64,000 bases of DNA, taken from the NCBI GenBank assembly GCA_905182995.1, contig CAJJDP010000157.1, forward strand, positions 59,852-123,851. The letters are read 5' to 3'. The DNA comes from Paramecium octaurelia. Lineage: Eukaryota > Ciliophora > Oligohymenophorea > Peniculida > Parameciidae. The notes under the pieces were generated by a model that saw only the letters and a program-made list of their open reading frames with translations, searched no databases and was not told the DNA's origin. The position numbers were made by a program, and so were the translations under genes. Positions 12,722 to 24,287 of the stretch are shown here, piece after piece. Numbering within the stretch: the first letter of the stretch is position 1; every line of letters starts with the position of its first letter.

Positions 12722-13236
12722 AAATATAACAGCAAAATTCTAAATATATATTAATTAAGTAACAAAAACACTCATGCTATTTAATACTGACCCAGCTAAA
12801 TAAATCAACTTTCATTTAACTATCACCACTCTCTCACTCTATTCCTCTTCTTTTGAATAAAAAACACTATTCACATACTCTCTACTTGGTACCAATTTGA
12901 ACTTATCTTAATATAATTATTCTAAAGACCATATAAATACATCAGATATGATATATTTATTGGTATTTTATTACATCAATCAAAACATATAAGTAGTATT
13001 TTAATAAATTGATTATTATCTCTATATATTAATATTTAATCTTACATAAAATCATCTTAATATACATAAGTCTCTATTATTTTCTAAGTTCCTCCCTTTT
13101 TTCCTATCATCATCGATTTTAAACACTCCTTTAATAGAATTATTTTGTACAATTTGTCCCACTTAACTAATCTACAATATTAACTAACCTTTATTAATTT
13201 AAAAATTGGGATTATACTGACTCTGTTTACTTCCCA
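12722..13236. other. Intergenic gap
   Basis: About 515 bp, AT-rich, between the Aurora kinase start and a doubtful minus-strand gene. No convincing frame or RNA gene seen. Confidence 0.45.
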
Positions 13237-13606
13237 TCAATCGTATTTCCTTTTCAATTTTATCTCATCTGTATATCTTTCAACTCCTTTACCTTTCTGT
13301 TTACACTCATAATAATCATTTGCAATATTTCTTAAATTGGGAGTAACCTAAATGAGTTAACTATCCATTGTGATTTAGCTCTATAGTTGTTTCTTTGTAT
13401 TTATCCTTTCTAGGTATAAGATACTTTTCAAAGGAATACTTCGATAGGCTCTTTAAATGGTAATGGCTTTTGATAGTGATAAAATAGGGTGGATATTTCA
13501 TAGGAATGCATAATTTCTGGTCCCCTTGTGACCTGAACAATGTTTCATATAACAAAATTAAAATAATAGTATATAATATCAAAATGGCAATGATTACAAT
13601 ATTCAA
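13237..13606 (-). pseudogene. Small membrane-anchored gene, start and frame disturbed
   Basis: Minus-strand frame with protein-like composition: a hydrophobic segment (NIVIIAILILYTIILILLYE) followed by a basic domain ending HNGQLTHL. There is no in-frame ATG before the hydrophobic segment (the open frame begins at TTG 13604-13606), and the first ATG lies after it. Downstream, a second good frame (VTPNLRNIANDYYECKQKGK ... LKRKYD, TGA 13237-13239) is reached only by a one-base shift near 13340, where I find no intron with normal borders. Either this is a decayed gene, or the sequence has two errors, or the structure uses sites I did not recognise. The first frame alone ends at TGA 13316-13318. 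Confidence 0.35.
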
Positions 13607-13743
13607 GAATTGAGAATGGAAGGAAGAGAGTTATGTATATTATATTATATTATAATATAATATGTGAAAGAAATTAAAAATATATAAATAATATAAATTA
13701 TTAATGTAGAATAATTAAGGTGGTTAGAGTTCAAGAATTGAAA

Positions 13744-16700
13744 ATGGTGCTGATGATCGGCGATTAGAGAGGTTGGAAAGTAAGTATGTTAATTTTGATT
13801 AGGTAGTCAAGCCAATTAATTCAAATATTTCTAGATTTAATTCAATGGTGTAGGTGTGGAAGGAACATGAGATACCAGAATGTCATTAGAAGTACTACTA
13901 TAATGTGATATTGAAACATTAGCAATAGGCTGATGAATTGATGAGAATTGAAATTGATAGCATATCAAGCAATAAAAGTGTGGTCAGAACTTTGCATCAG
14001 CTGACCATAGGGAGGGATAGATGTCTCAAAGAAATATCCAGAGCTAAGTAAGGGAATATTTCAGATTTCTTGAAAACAATTTCAAAATTTATTTATGATC
14101 TTCGCAAACTCACTTTGAATCTAATTGAATTCCATAGGAAATGGATGAATTCTCTGAACTCTAGGTTCGAGTACAACTACATTTGGAGGATCAAGGACAG
14201 GAATTATCTGCATTAAATAAAGGAAGATCATAAGTTCATACAAAATCACCATCCAAAGATGAGACAATATTTCCAATTCAATGATGAGGACATCTTCTAT
14301 TTGAGTGTAGTGAAACAAGCAGAATAAGACGACGAATAAAAGTACGAGCATTTGATGAAACACAAGATGGACAAGAAATACATAGAAAAGATGATAGATC
14401 TCCAGGAATATTTCAATAGGCAAATAAAAGATTATAAGCCTGTGAATATTGTAAATTCCTCCTCCTAAAATTCAGACATGAATCATGCGGGTTCTCCAGG
14501 ATTTTCAGGTAAAAAGAATGTCAACTTGGGGAATTACGCAAGCAAAGTGATATACACTGCAGAGGACTTCCAATTTAATTTGGTTTCGTATCCGTATAAG
14601 GATTTGGAGGCAATACTCGAGCATTGGTCAGCACAAAATGTATAAGAATTGAATGACAGTTTTAAATACCCAATTAATCACATCAAAGACTTGTTGATGT
14701 ATTGGCAGGAGGCTGCCATTGTGAGAATCAATTAAAATGGACTAATAATATGTTCAATTGATTAGGAGTTCAATGGAAGGAGGTGGATTTTGCATTAAAT
14801 ATATTTGTAAAAGGAAGTGTAATGGCAATAGAAATTGAATCTTGTGATTCAACATTTTATCAAAATGTTGATTATGTAAGGAGACTCTTTTACGTCATTG
14901 GCTATTTGCTGCAGTAATGATTAATCTATCAAAAGAGTGTTGATTGATCTGAAATTCGCATTCTCAAAGAACATTACATATAATCAATTTAATGTGGTTA
15001 TTTATGAATAAAAAATATAGAATGCTTAACAACATAATAATAGACAATATTATACTCCTCTGACTTTGAGAATGCTCAGAATTTATGCAACTGAAACTGA
15101 TTCAACTCTGATAACAAACGAGGAATTGCTTATTGCCTAATATTGTGCAAATCTTGGAAAGAATTAAGTTATCAAATTTGAAAACAACATCTTGGTTTTG
15201 GCTCCATATTTGAGTGTAAGCATTAAAATTACAATATTAGAAATCTAAATTGTATGGTTAAGAGTACATGTTAATTTAGAAACCGGAAGATGTCAAAAAC
15301 AAATATCAAATTGATTTCAGTTCTCCTGTTACCACTCCAGTCTATTTCCAATAATTCAATGTGAAACTCAATTTCAAATACTTCAGTAGTGAGTTCTACC
15401 GAAACAACATTTAGCCGTACCTTCGACTTCCTGCTGTAATTTTTAGACGCATAAATTATCATAGCATCCTACCATGGATAAATAGGAACCCTCCATTCTG
15501 TAGTTAAATTCCTCGGAAATCTCAAACAGTGTGATTTATCTGATCTCCACCATTGACCCATTTATCAAAATGTATTCAATTGTCACTCAAACAATAGATT
15601 CATCATGGAAGTGCAATCTAATCAGATATTTAAATCCAACATTCAATCCTTTATCAACCAAACCTTTGAGAAATTTGATAAGTAACAGGAATGCCATTAA
15701 AATGTCTGGCTGCCTCAATTCAAATGCAGTGGGAGGTAACTGAAATTAAGTGACACCAACATTAATGCCTACTTTCAAAATGATACCTATTTGTCAGTGA
15801 CATATCCCAGGAATCCATCATTGCACACCAACAAATAGTTTAATGATGCAGATAAAGTCATCTAGCCTCCATTTCTTTTCGGGATTGTACAGAGTGATTT
15901 GGAATAAATAAATAAACCCTTATTCTCCATTCTGATAGACAAGGATAATGTCATCAAAGCAACTGAGAAGTCAATCAATAACAACGCTTCTTTTCCAGCT
16001 CCAGTCCAATTATAGCCGAAGGAAACTGAGTCATTCATTAAGGAATTGATTAGGAACACAGATTAGGATATCAAGAAATCTTTTTGTTCTGATCCTGCCA
16101 TTTTGATCTACAAATTAACTTATTCACTTGAATGTTCAGTGATTAATCTTAACATTGGCCATGCTATTATCTATGTTGACGAGAATCATATCTTTGAGAA
16201 AAGATGGGTCATTGAATCAATCATGATTAACAATCTAAACAATTTGTCTCCACTGCTCACCAAATTGATCGAATACATTTTCACCATTGATTCCTCAGCC
16301 AGTGAAATCCAAATCTGTTAGGTAAGATATACATGTAGACATTCATATAGAATCACTACCAAGAGCATGGGGAGTTGATTGCGAATACATCAATCATGAA
16401 TGCAATCAAAAAGGCTAAGTTCCGTTGGAGACTAGTTGATAATGATGCCAAAACCCAAGTCAGAAGGACCATCTATTATCTTAAGCGATCCCTTACAGAA
16501 TTGTATCATATTCCATATCATTTTGTAGTCCCAACAAAACACACAACCAAATCTCCATTTAATTCAGATCTTATTATGCCACTCAGTAGAGTGAAGTGAG
16601 AAATCAAATCGAAAATCAATTAGAATATCTTCACTCCTCCAATGTGTAGTAATTCTTTGAGGATTGCTTCTAATGTCATGTGCATGGACAAGTCCCTGAT

Positions 16701-17432
16701 TCCAACTCTTTCCTCCAAAAGAAATTGCAATCCATCCAAGGCAAACTGCCGAATTCAGAATTCCTGAGTATCCAAACTCCTGAAGAACTTAGATCGCAAA
16801 TCAAATTCTCAATCAATTTGCCTGCCTTTGAGAGCAGATATTAGAAGGTATACAAATTGACACATATGTAGTTCGACTTGCTTCATATGATTACGCAATT
16901 GAAGATCAAAAGGCAGAGACAAGTGAATTATAAAGATAAAAAGTACCTAGAAATACCTAATTACAATGGATTGCAATAGATATTTCAATCTGAAAATTAT
17001 CAATTGAATTAAAAGATCTTCTTCATTGCTACCCAAGATCCCCTCTATTTCCTGTATTTTATAGAGTTGAGCAATCAAAATCTGATTCAACAAATTCAAC
17101 ATGATCAACTCAGCGTGGTCAGTCAGGTTTCACAAGTACCTATACATTTATTATTCTACAAGGCCTTTGTGACCAAATACCTAAGCAATCACTAATTGGT
17201 GTGGATTGAATAGTTTTAGAAAATCATTCCCATCCACCAAAAATAGAATTTCCTGTACATAGATTTCGCATTGAATTCACAATTCTCAATTGAGCAATCT
17301 GTGATAATGGATGACGACTCTGCACATTTGGAAGATATCTATAAGATCAATTTGCCTCTGTTTTGTGGACTCTTGAACACCAATGTGAGAACCCAATTTG
17401 AACGTCCATTGATAGGAATGATAATTGATTGA
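13744..17432 (+). CDS. 1,176-aa protein of unknown family
   Basis: Six short introns, 13780-13802, 15216-15240, 15436-15464, 15572-15597, 16322-16350 and 16503-16528 (23-29 nt, all GTA...TAG), leave 1,177 codons in one frame to TGA 17430-17432, which supports the model strongly. The N-terminal 300 residues are helical and charged. The rest is mixed alpha/beta with blocks such as DLLMYWQEAAIVRINQNGLI and FTSLAICCSNDQSIKRVLID. The last third is long and globular with no membrane segment. I do not recognise a domain. The first exon is only 12 codons. It lies upstream of and co-directional with the GBP-PX gene, 175 bp away. Confidence 0.7.
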
Positions 17433-17607
17433 TTGATGATTAATCGATTTTTACTCAGAAATAAAACACCAGCATTTTAAAACATCATTTTATTCTCAAA
17501 TATCTACTCACTATGTTATTTTGTATCCCAACTTCCATTGGTTTAACCACCAATTTTAGATCTTTTTGGTTTTATGTTAAATAAATCGTTAAATTAAAAT
17601 TCAAAAA

Positions 17608-19985
17608 ATGAATGCACCCAAAGCCATTCCTTTCATAAAATACATCAACAATCAATTTCAAGTGGATCCTCAAGCTGAATAATTCCTAACCTCCCTTGGA
17701 TCAGAAAAACTGGGAGTTGTCTCCATTGTAGGCAAATATAGAACCGGCAAAAGTTTCTTCGTCAATCGAGTCCTTCTGAATCAACAAGCAGGAGGTTTCT
17801 CAGTCGGTCCCACCATAAATCCTTGCACCAAGGGTTTGTGGATCTGGAGTCAAACTATCACAGCCTAAAATGCTGAATTCCCAGATATGAAGGCCATTAT
17901 CATCGATACTGAAGGATTCGGAGGCATGGATGAGAATGTCAATCACGATACCAGGATATTCCTGTTCAGTCTCCTCTTGAGTAGTTACTTCATTTACAAT
18001 TCTGTTGGTAACATTGACGAAAATGCCCTCAACACTTTGAATTTGATAGTCAATCTTGCGAAGGTAATTATAAATTCATAACAATTATAGGACATTTAAT
18101 AAAACAACGAAAATACCTTCCCTCAATTCTTGTGGATTGTCAGAGATTTCGCACTTCAAATGGTCGACCAACAAGGCAACCCCATCAATCCTAAACAATA
18201 TCTGGAAAACAGCTTGGAATTGCTCAAGGGATTGTCTGATTCTGTGGAATAAAAGAATAGAATAAGGAGGATGATCAAACACTTCTTTAGAGAACGAGAT
18301 TGTATGACGATGGTCAGACCAGTTGAGAAAGAAGAAGATCTCCAAAAATTGGACGCCCTCCATGAAAGTAGCTTCAGGGGGGAATTTGTGTCGCAATTGA
18401 AAGAGGCCAGATCTAAGATTTTCAAACGAGTTCGACCTAAGTCTGTTTAAGGAAGCATGGTTAATGGAATTTAGTTATTGCAATTGGCAAAGGCCTATGT
18501 TGATTTGATCAATGGCGGTAAAGTGCCAAATGTGGAATCTGCATGGGGTTACGTATGCAAGGCTGAAGGAGAGAGAGCACTCAGAGAATGCATAAACATG
18601 GCTGAATAATCTATTGAAAAGCTGAAGAATCAGGTGATCTAAGATTTGCCTGCTGTCAAATAGCAATTGCTGGATTAGGTTAGAAAGTAATTCAGATTGA
18701 AAGCCATAGGATCCGAGGATGATCTCAAACAATTTACAGAAAAGTTAGCAGAACAATTTGAAGATAAATTCAAAGAACTCAAACAAAGTAATAAAAGAAA
18801 TCTCAAGGTATATATATTTGAAATCATTATTTAGAATCATCAATCCAAAGTCTTATAACCTCATATTGAAAATATATTGGAGAAATTAAAAAATGACGAA
18901 TTTTCTAATTATTATGAATTACAATCAGAAATGTTTAAAATTAGAGATCAATTTTAAAAAGAGGTCGGCAGAAATTAATAGGTTTCTTAGTTATTTGATG
19001 AAATGAGTTTATAAATTTATCAATAAGCAGCTGAGAAACTCACCAGAAAGGCTTCCTAATAAACTAATTAAGAGAATAAACAATTACAGTATAAAGTATA
19101 GAATTTGGAGAAAGAAGTGAAGGCATTATAAGATGAGAAGCATTAATTGGAATTGCAAGCTCATAGCAAATTGGAGAAGTTAAGTAAGGAAAATGAATTA
19201 CTATCTAAAAGTGAGTTGCAGCTTAAAACACAATTCTAATAAATTTAACAATAGACACATTAAGTTCAATAACAGAGTCAACATCAAATTCAATAACATG
19301 ATAAATAATTAGCCTTAGTTACTCAAGAAAATGCCTTCTTGTAAAAAGAAATACAAAGTTTGAATGATAGATCTTCACAATTGGACAATGAAAACAAGAA
19401 ACTCAGATAAGAATTGATCACATAAAAGGCTGCCAATGAATAGTTATAATAAAAGTGCCATTCTTTAGATTATGGAAGGGCTTAAGAGATTCAAAAGTTG
19501 CAACTAGAATTCGAAAAAAAAATACAAGAATTAAATAATGATATCGATTCAAAGAAATAAACAGCTAGATAATAAAGTGAATGGATGGTCGAAAAATCAT
19601 ATTTAGAAAATCAAGTGACATTCTTGAAGAGCTAGTTAGATGAAAACAAAAGATTGCATGATGCCCTATTAATTGCCTTATAATGTAAGTATTACAATCT
19701 AATTTTAAGCTTAAAATAATCCAAGTAATGATTATTAGGAGTCAGCTCTAGAACTTTTAGAAACCAACAGAAATCTCTCTGCTGCCATGGATAAAATGGA
19801 AATGAGATGCAAGTAATTAGAAGAAAAAGTCACTAAACTTAAAAAATTCAAAAAGATCTTCAAAAATAGTTCCAGTATTGTTTGCTTAAATTGTAATAGA
19901 CAATATTAAAGCAATGGATTTAGTTAACATTTATCAAATTGTATTGATAATAATCCTTGTAATCCAATGGTTTAAACTTAATAAC

Positions 19986-20017
<32 letters not shown>

Positions 20018-20891
20018 TAATAAACAAACTAATCAAATATCTAAGCTCACAATCAATCTCTTAGTCATCCTCTACCACCTCCAATTGATTTAAGTTAATT
20101 ATAAATATCAATCAATCAAACAATGGTTAGAGAGACTCCTGATAACAAACCTTACACTGAATACATGATAAGAGTGTAATATAATTTAAAGAAATGGACT
20201 ATTTCCAGAAGATATAAAAACTTTTGTGAATTACATTAAGCCATCATTCAATAATATCCCAATTTGAAAATGCCAGAATCAAGCTCAGCCATCATCAATA
20301 CAGCTGATATTGGCAGTGTATTTAATGCTAAACGACCTACAGTCATTGAAGACAGAAGAAGAGCCTTACAATCATATATCAGAGATTTAGCTAAACTAGA
20401 CCCAGTCAGAAATTCAACAGCTTATCGTAAATTCTTAGAATTAGACACCATAGATTAGGTTGAACAACCTAGCAGAAGCATGTCATAAAGTAAGAGATAC
20501 ATATATAAATTTAGTGGGCTCACCTAAGAATGAAGGACTTCAATCTTCTAGAGATTATGGAAGAGAATCTCTATCAGTTATGCCTAAACCATTTTGGAAG
20601 TAGTCAACATAATAAATTGCCATTGGTGCTTCTACTTCAAGGGAATAGAAATATGAAGATGTTCCTCCTTAGAATAACTATGCTAGATAGAAAGAAAATT
20701 AACCAACTTCATCTACCTCCAATTTAAATACCAAAATTGATAGAAAATTGTTACCTTAATCACCTCAATCATTCCTAAAGGCATTCTAGAAATAATAAGA
20801 AAGTAAAATATTATTTTAATTAAAAGCTTCTAAAGTCTATAAGATGCATCATTAACATTCATTACTAGAAATATCAGGAGACATACAATGA
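17608..20891 (+). CDS. Guanylate-binding protein with C-terminal coiled coil, C2HC zinc finger and PX domain
   Basis: 1,059-aa protein. Introns: 18064-18090, 18808-18834, 19685-19709 (ends AAG) and 20490-20514. Residues 1 to about 290 are a GBP-type large GTPase: P-loop GKYRTGKS (42-49), switch threonine in NPCTKG, DTEG (100-103) and the RD guanine-specificity motif in LWIVRD (170-171). A helical middle region follows, then a long coiled coil (about 400-720), a C2HC finger CLNCNRQYQSNGFSQHLSNC (about 732-751), a polyglutamine run (about 764-785, encoded by TAA, CAA and TAG) and a PX-like fold (about 815-921: YTEYMIRVQYNLKKWTISRR ... DRRRALQSYIRDLAK). The tail is S/Q-rich. GBPs assemble on membranes; a PX domain would add phosphoinositide binding. 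It carries no CaaX box. Confidence 0.85.
19979..20030 (+). repeat. TAA/CAA trinucleotide run encoding polyglutamine
   Basis: Near-pure run of TAA with CAA interruptions inside the GBP-PX coding frame. In the ciliate code every unit is glutamine, so this microsatellite is translated as polyQ and is not a string of stops. Confidence 0.9.
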
Positions 20892-21000
20892 TTCTATTTT
20901 TAATAAATTATTATTATTATTAAAAACTCAATTATATTATTATTTATAATCGACTTAGTGTTTAATTCTATTCAATATATATCATCCAAAATTATAATGC

Positions 21001-22030
21001 TTCAGATCTTTATAGAAATTTGATGGCTTATGGTTTATTTCGTTTAATATATTATAATAATTTCTAAATGCTCTTAATTCAAAATTATATTTTAGATCTA
21101 TTCAAATTTTACATTTAATAGTGAAGCTTAGATAGGATATTGCTTTATTTAATAGTATGTATGAAATTATTCCTCTTATTTATATTTCAAATTTGGAATG
21201 AATTTTTCGGATTTTAAGAAATGAATTATAAAAATAGAATGTAATTATAATAATAAGGAATTTATAAAACAAAAAATTTGTAAAATAGACAATTGAAGCA
21301 ATAATAACAATACCCCAAAGTAAAAATAGAAGTATATTTAAAAAAAAAATCAGATCCTCAAGCTTTATTCTTTACTTAATGATTTTATACCAAAGGATAC
21401 TTTGCTAAAGATAATATTATAATATCCTCGGATAGGTGTTGTAAAGTTATAAATCTTAATATAAGCTTGAAAAGAACAATAGTTTTCAGTTTTATATATT
21501 TAAATTGGAATTATTCAAGATATTATAATAATTAGGATAATTATTAAAGGTTAATGGAAACAAAAATAGCATTTTGTGGCCTCAATTAGGATAACTGAGA
21601 AATGGATTATTCTCAATTCTATAAAAAATCCCTTATAAAGATAAAATTGGTTTTTATTTATTATCATAAGAACACTTCAAGTATTAAAACATGAACATAC
21701 TGAGTCTTAAACATATTTGCTATAAATAATTAATGTTCATTACTATATTTAACTTATTTAATAAATGGAAATTTAATTTGTTTACTAATATTTAGAATTA
21801 TATAATAATTTTAATACTAAATTCTCACAATTAATATAATTAAATAAAATCTTTCTTACATGCATATTTATTCTAATTTCTGATATTCCAGAATTCAATT
21901 TAGATAAACACGAAAATTAGCTGCATGTGATTAGGAGAATGACAAGAAAACTGACAAAAAAGAACCAATCTATTTGGGAGACACATATCTAAAGGTACTT
22001 GGAATGACTAATGATAACTTATTTGTGTGA
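21001..22030 (+). pseudogene. Decayed THOC2/THO2-like gene fragment
   Basis: Coding-like stretches on the plus strand in several frames. After a plausible 25-nt intron near 21440-21464, a run reads LEKNNSFQFYIFKLELFKIL then LWPQLGQLRNGLFSIL and IPYKDKIGFYLLSQEHF. Further on come HVIRRMTRKLTKKN and, one base out of frame after the A6 run at 21956-21961, EPIYLGDTYLKVLGMTNDN. From knowledge of the family these match successive parts of THOC2: the PY..R..LYG.WK region, then A.YIMKRLTKEN..., then the segment before the long helical domain. The order is right, but the frame breaks, AT-rich filler separates the blocks and the rest of the 1,500-residue protein is absent. Weaker coding-like pieces (SDLYRNLMAYGLFRLIYYNN) lie near 21003. 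I read it as a relic. Confidence 0.45.
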
Positions 22031-22149
22031 TTGTATGATTATTTTAGTATATAGCGTAATAATGAAGAAAAGATTACGTCAGAATTGGTGTTTTAGTTAT
22101 AATTTTGTTGATAATTCTGAATACAATTATATAAATTTTAAACAAATAG

Positions 22150-23564
22150 ATGCTGATATTTTCTATCTTGTCATATTTGGTTAGCGCAAAATTGCAAATC
22201 TTTATTGATGGGCAAGTGACGAATTTGAATTACTCGTTAGCAAATTTTGGACATATTCCATATGGACGCACTTTGGGTGGATTTCTGATAGCACCCAAAG
22301 AAATCGAAGATAACTAATTAGATCTATGCAACAAATCGAATGTCCAGCAGTTATCAGATTAGGGTAATGTTTGGATTGTGGCCCGTATTGGGAATTGTTC
22401 AGCGACCACAAAAGTATATTCTATATCTTAATATTAGGCATATGTGGCACAGGAATTGGGAGCTCAGTTGTTGGTAATTATAAGTAACAAGGTGAGTTTG
22501 ACCAATGCAATGGAGTTGAACAATGACGGGATGGGTTTCAAGGTGCATATCCCAACAATTGAGATTAGCAAATCGGATGGCGAATAAATATTGAAGGAAA
22601 TAGTGAGTTCATAGGATCCACGACAATATGCAATAATATCATTCAATGATTCAAAGAAAGTCGAGAAAGTATGCAACTTAAACATATATTACAGCCTGAA
22701 GTAATTTTGTTCATTACCCTTAATGAGAAGGCAGGCTTTAAATTTATAAGGGAATTTCAGTAATACTATAAAATATTGGAGAAAAAGGTGAAGTTTTCCA
22801 TAAGTTACGAAGTAGAAGTGAACAAGAGAGATAAAAGATTGAATTTCACATAGCCAAATGATCAATGTATGGGAGGTGGAAGATATTGCATGCAATCAAG
22901 GGGAGAAGGTTAAGGCAGATTGATAATAGAGGAGCAATTGAGACAGCATTGTATTTGGTTTAACAATGAAACCCAATGGTTTGAGTATATGGTAATAGAA
23001 AGTCTAAGAAAATTTAGGATTATTTCGATAAGAATTGTTTTTAGGTTCAAAATTACGCTGCTTGTTCGAGTGAGAATTAGATTTCCCAATAGAAGACAGT
23101 AAAGGATTGTGTGGAGAATTCGTATGAAAAGGACTCAAAAAAGGCAAGGGAATTGAAAGAAAACACAATAATGGATTAGTGGGTTGGAAACAAATCATTA
23201 AGTGGAATAGTATATTTCCCAGGAGTTTTAGTGAATGGTAAGCCTTATCATGGTAATTTGGAGGCTGAGAGTGTTACTGAGGACATATGCAGCAGTATGA
23301 TTATAATGATATGATTTAGACATGTTGGATTAATCAGTTTGTTCGGCTTTGTAATAATCAGAAGATGATTCTCCAAATAGTGGAAGTGAAATCAATTGGG
23401 CTATGATTGCATTCGCAGTAGTGAGTTGTATACTTTTTGGTTTGTTCTTGTTTATGTGTTATAGAAGGAGATTGAAAATGTAGATGCAATAGGAATTGGG
23501 TTAGCAAGTAAATGAGATGGTCAGTCAATACATAAAGTTTTATGAAACAAAAAATGAGAAATGA
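22150..23564 (+). CDS. Vacuolar sorting receptor-like PA-domain membrane protein
   Basis: 437-aa type I membrane protein. MLIFSILSYLVSA is a signal peptide. A PA domain follows (FGHIPYGRTLGGFLIAPKE, then VWIVARIGNCSATTKAYVAQ), then the VSR central region with QCMGGGRYC, EEQLRQHCIWFNNETQWFEY and FPGVLVNGKPYHGNLEAESV, each matching plant VSR blocks in order. One transmembrane segment lies at about 383-405 (WAMIAFAVVSCILFGLFLFM), with a short basic cytosolic tail. VSRs carry soluble hydrolases to lysosomes or vacuoles. The EGF repeats of plant VSRs are missing, which explains the shorter length. Introns: 22414-22437, 22669-22694, 22992-23017 and 23295-23319; 438 codons remain to TGA 23562-23564. 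Confidence 0.85.
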
Positions 23565-23651
23565 TCTATATCATAATTTGAAGGTTTATATAATAACTAT
23601 ATATTTATGAATGGACAAATATATTATACTTCCATAATTAGTGTAAAAATA

Positions 23652-24236
23652 TCACATAAAGCTTCTCAAAATATCACCAATTTCCTTGAATTCCATCTAA
23701 AGCATTTTGAATTCTTAGATGGTTAAATTAATAATTTGTTTTTGCAGATTACCCTTCTCATCTTGGATATGGAATTCTAATAAAATATACAGCTTCTTCA
23801 AATTAGGGTATTTGACATCTCCATTGTATTGATTGACTGTCCATTTCAACTCTTTCAACTTGCCTAGACTCAACACTTTCTTGACTGCCTCTGGATCAAA
23901 CCCTTGCAAGACTTTCACTAGGTATTCCCTATGATCATCCTAAACAAGTGTATTCTCCTTCATCCATTTACTTAAATGATCTGCCGAGATGCTGTTCTTT
24001 TGCACAAATCGAATTAAGTAAACATAACTATTGATACAAAACTCAGCTTCTGGAATCTCCAATGCCACAGACTCTCGTTAAAATATCTGGAGCATTGATT
24101 AAAGTGAAAAGGCACTTTAGTAGGAGAGTGTGAATTTGTAAATCTCATCCACCATGTATGCGAAGAGACTCAATGGCACCTTTAAGGAGAGATTGAGTCC
24201 CCTGATCGAATCTATGTCATAAACATAATTCTGCAT
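23652..24236 (-). CDS. COMM-domain (COMMD) protein
   Basis: 194-aa intronless gene (195 codons). The N-terminal two thirds are helical (VYLIRFVQKNSISADHLSKW). The C-terminal 80 residues fit the COMM domain: LKELKWTVNQYNGDVKYPNL, then a central strand KKLYILLEFHIQDEKGN, then INLTIQEFKMLQMEFKEIGD. The invariant tryptophan and the closing amphipathic helix are present. COMMD proteins form a heteromeric ring in the Commander complex, which recycles membrane cargo from endosomes with retriever and CCC. Which of COMMD1-10 this is cannot be said. It is convergent with the VSR-like gene (87 bp apart) and 51 bp downstream of the polytopic gene. Confidence 0.75.
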
Positions 24237-24287
24237 TATAATTAAATTTGTATGAATAGCAGTGACTTTTGATATTTTTATACATAT

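Noticed and set aside
13625-13665. ATAT palindromic run as a regulatory hairpin or origin
   Set aside because: Such runs are common in this base composition; nothing specific supports a function.
19979-20030. TAA/CAA microsatellite as an intergenic boundary splitting GBP and PX into two genes
   Set aside because: The repeat is in frame, encodes glutamine, and the frame is open on both sides with no TGA.
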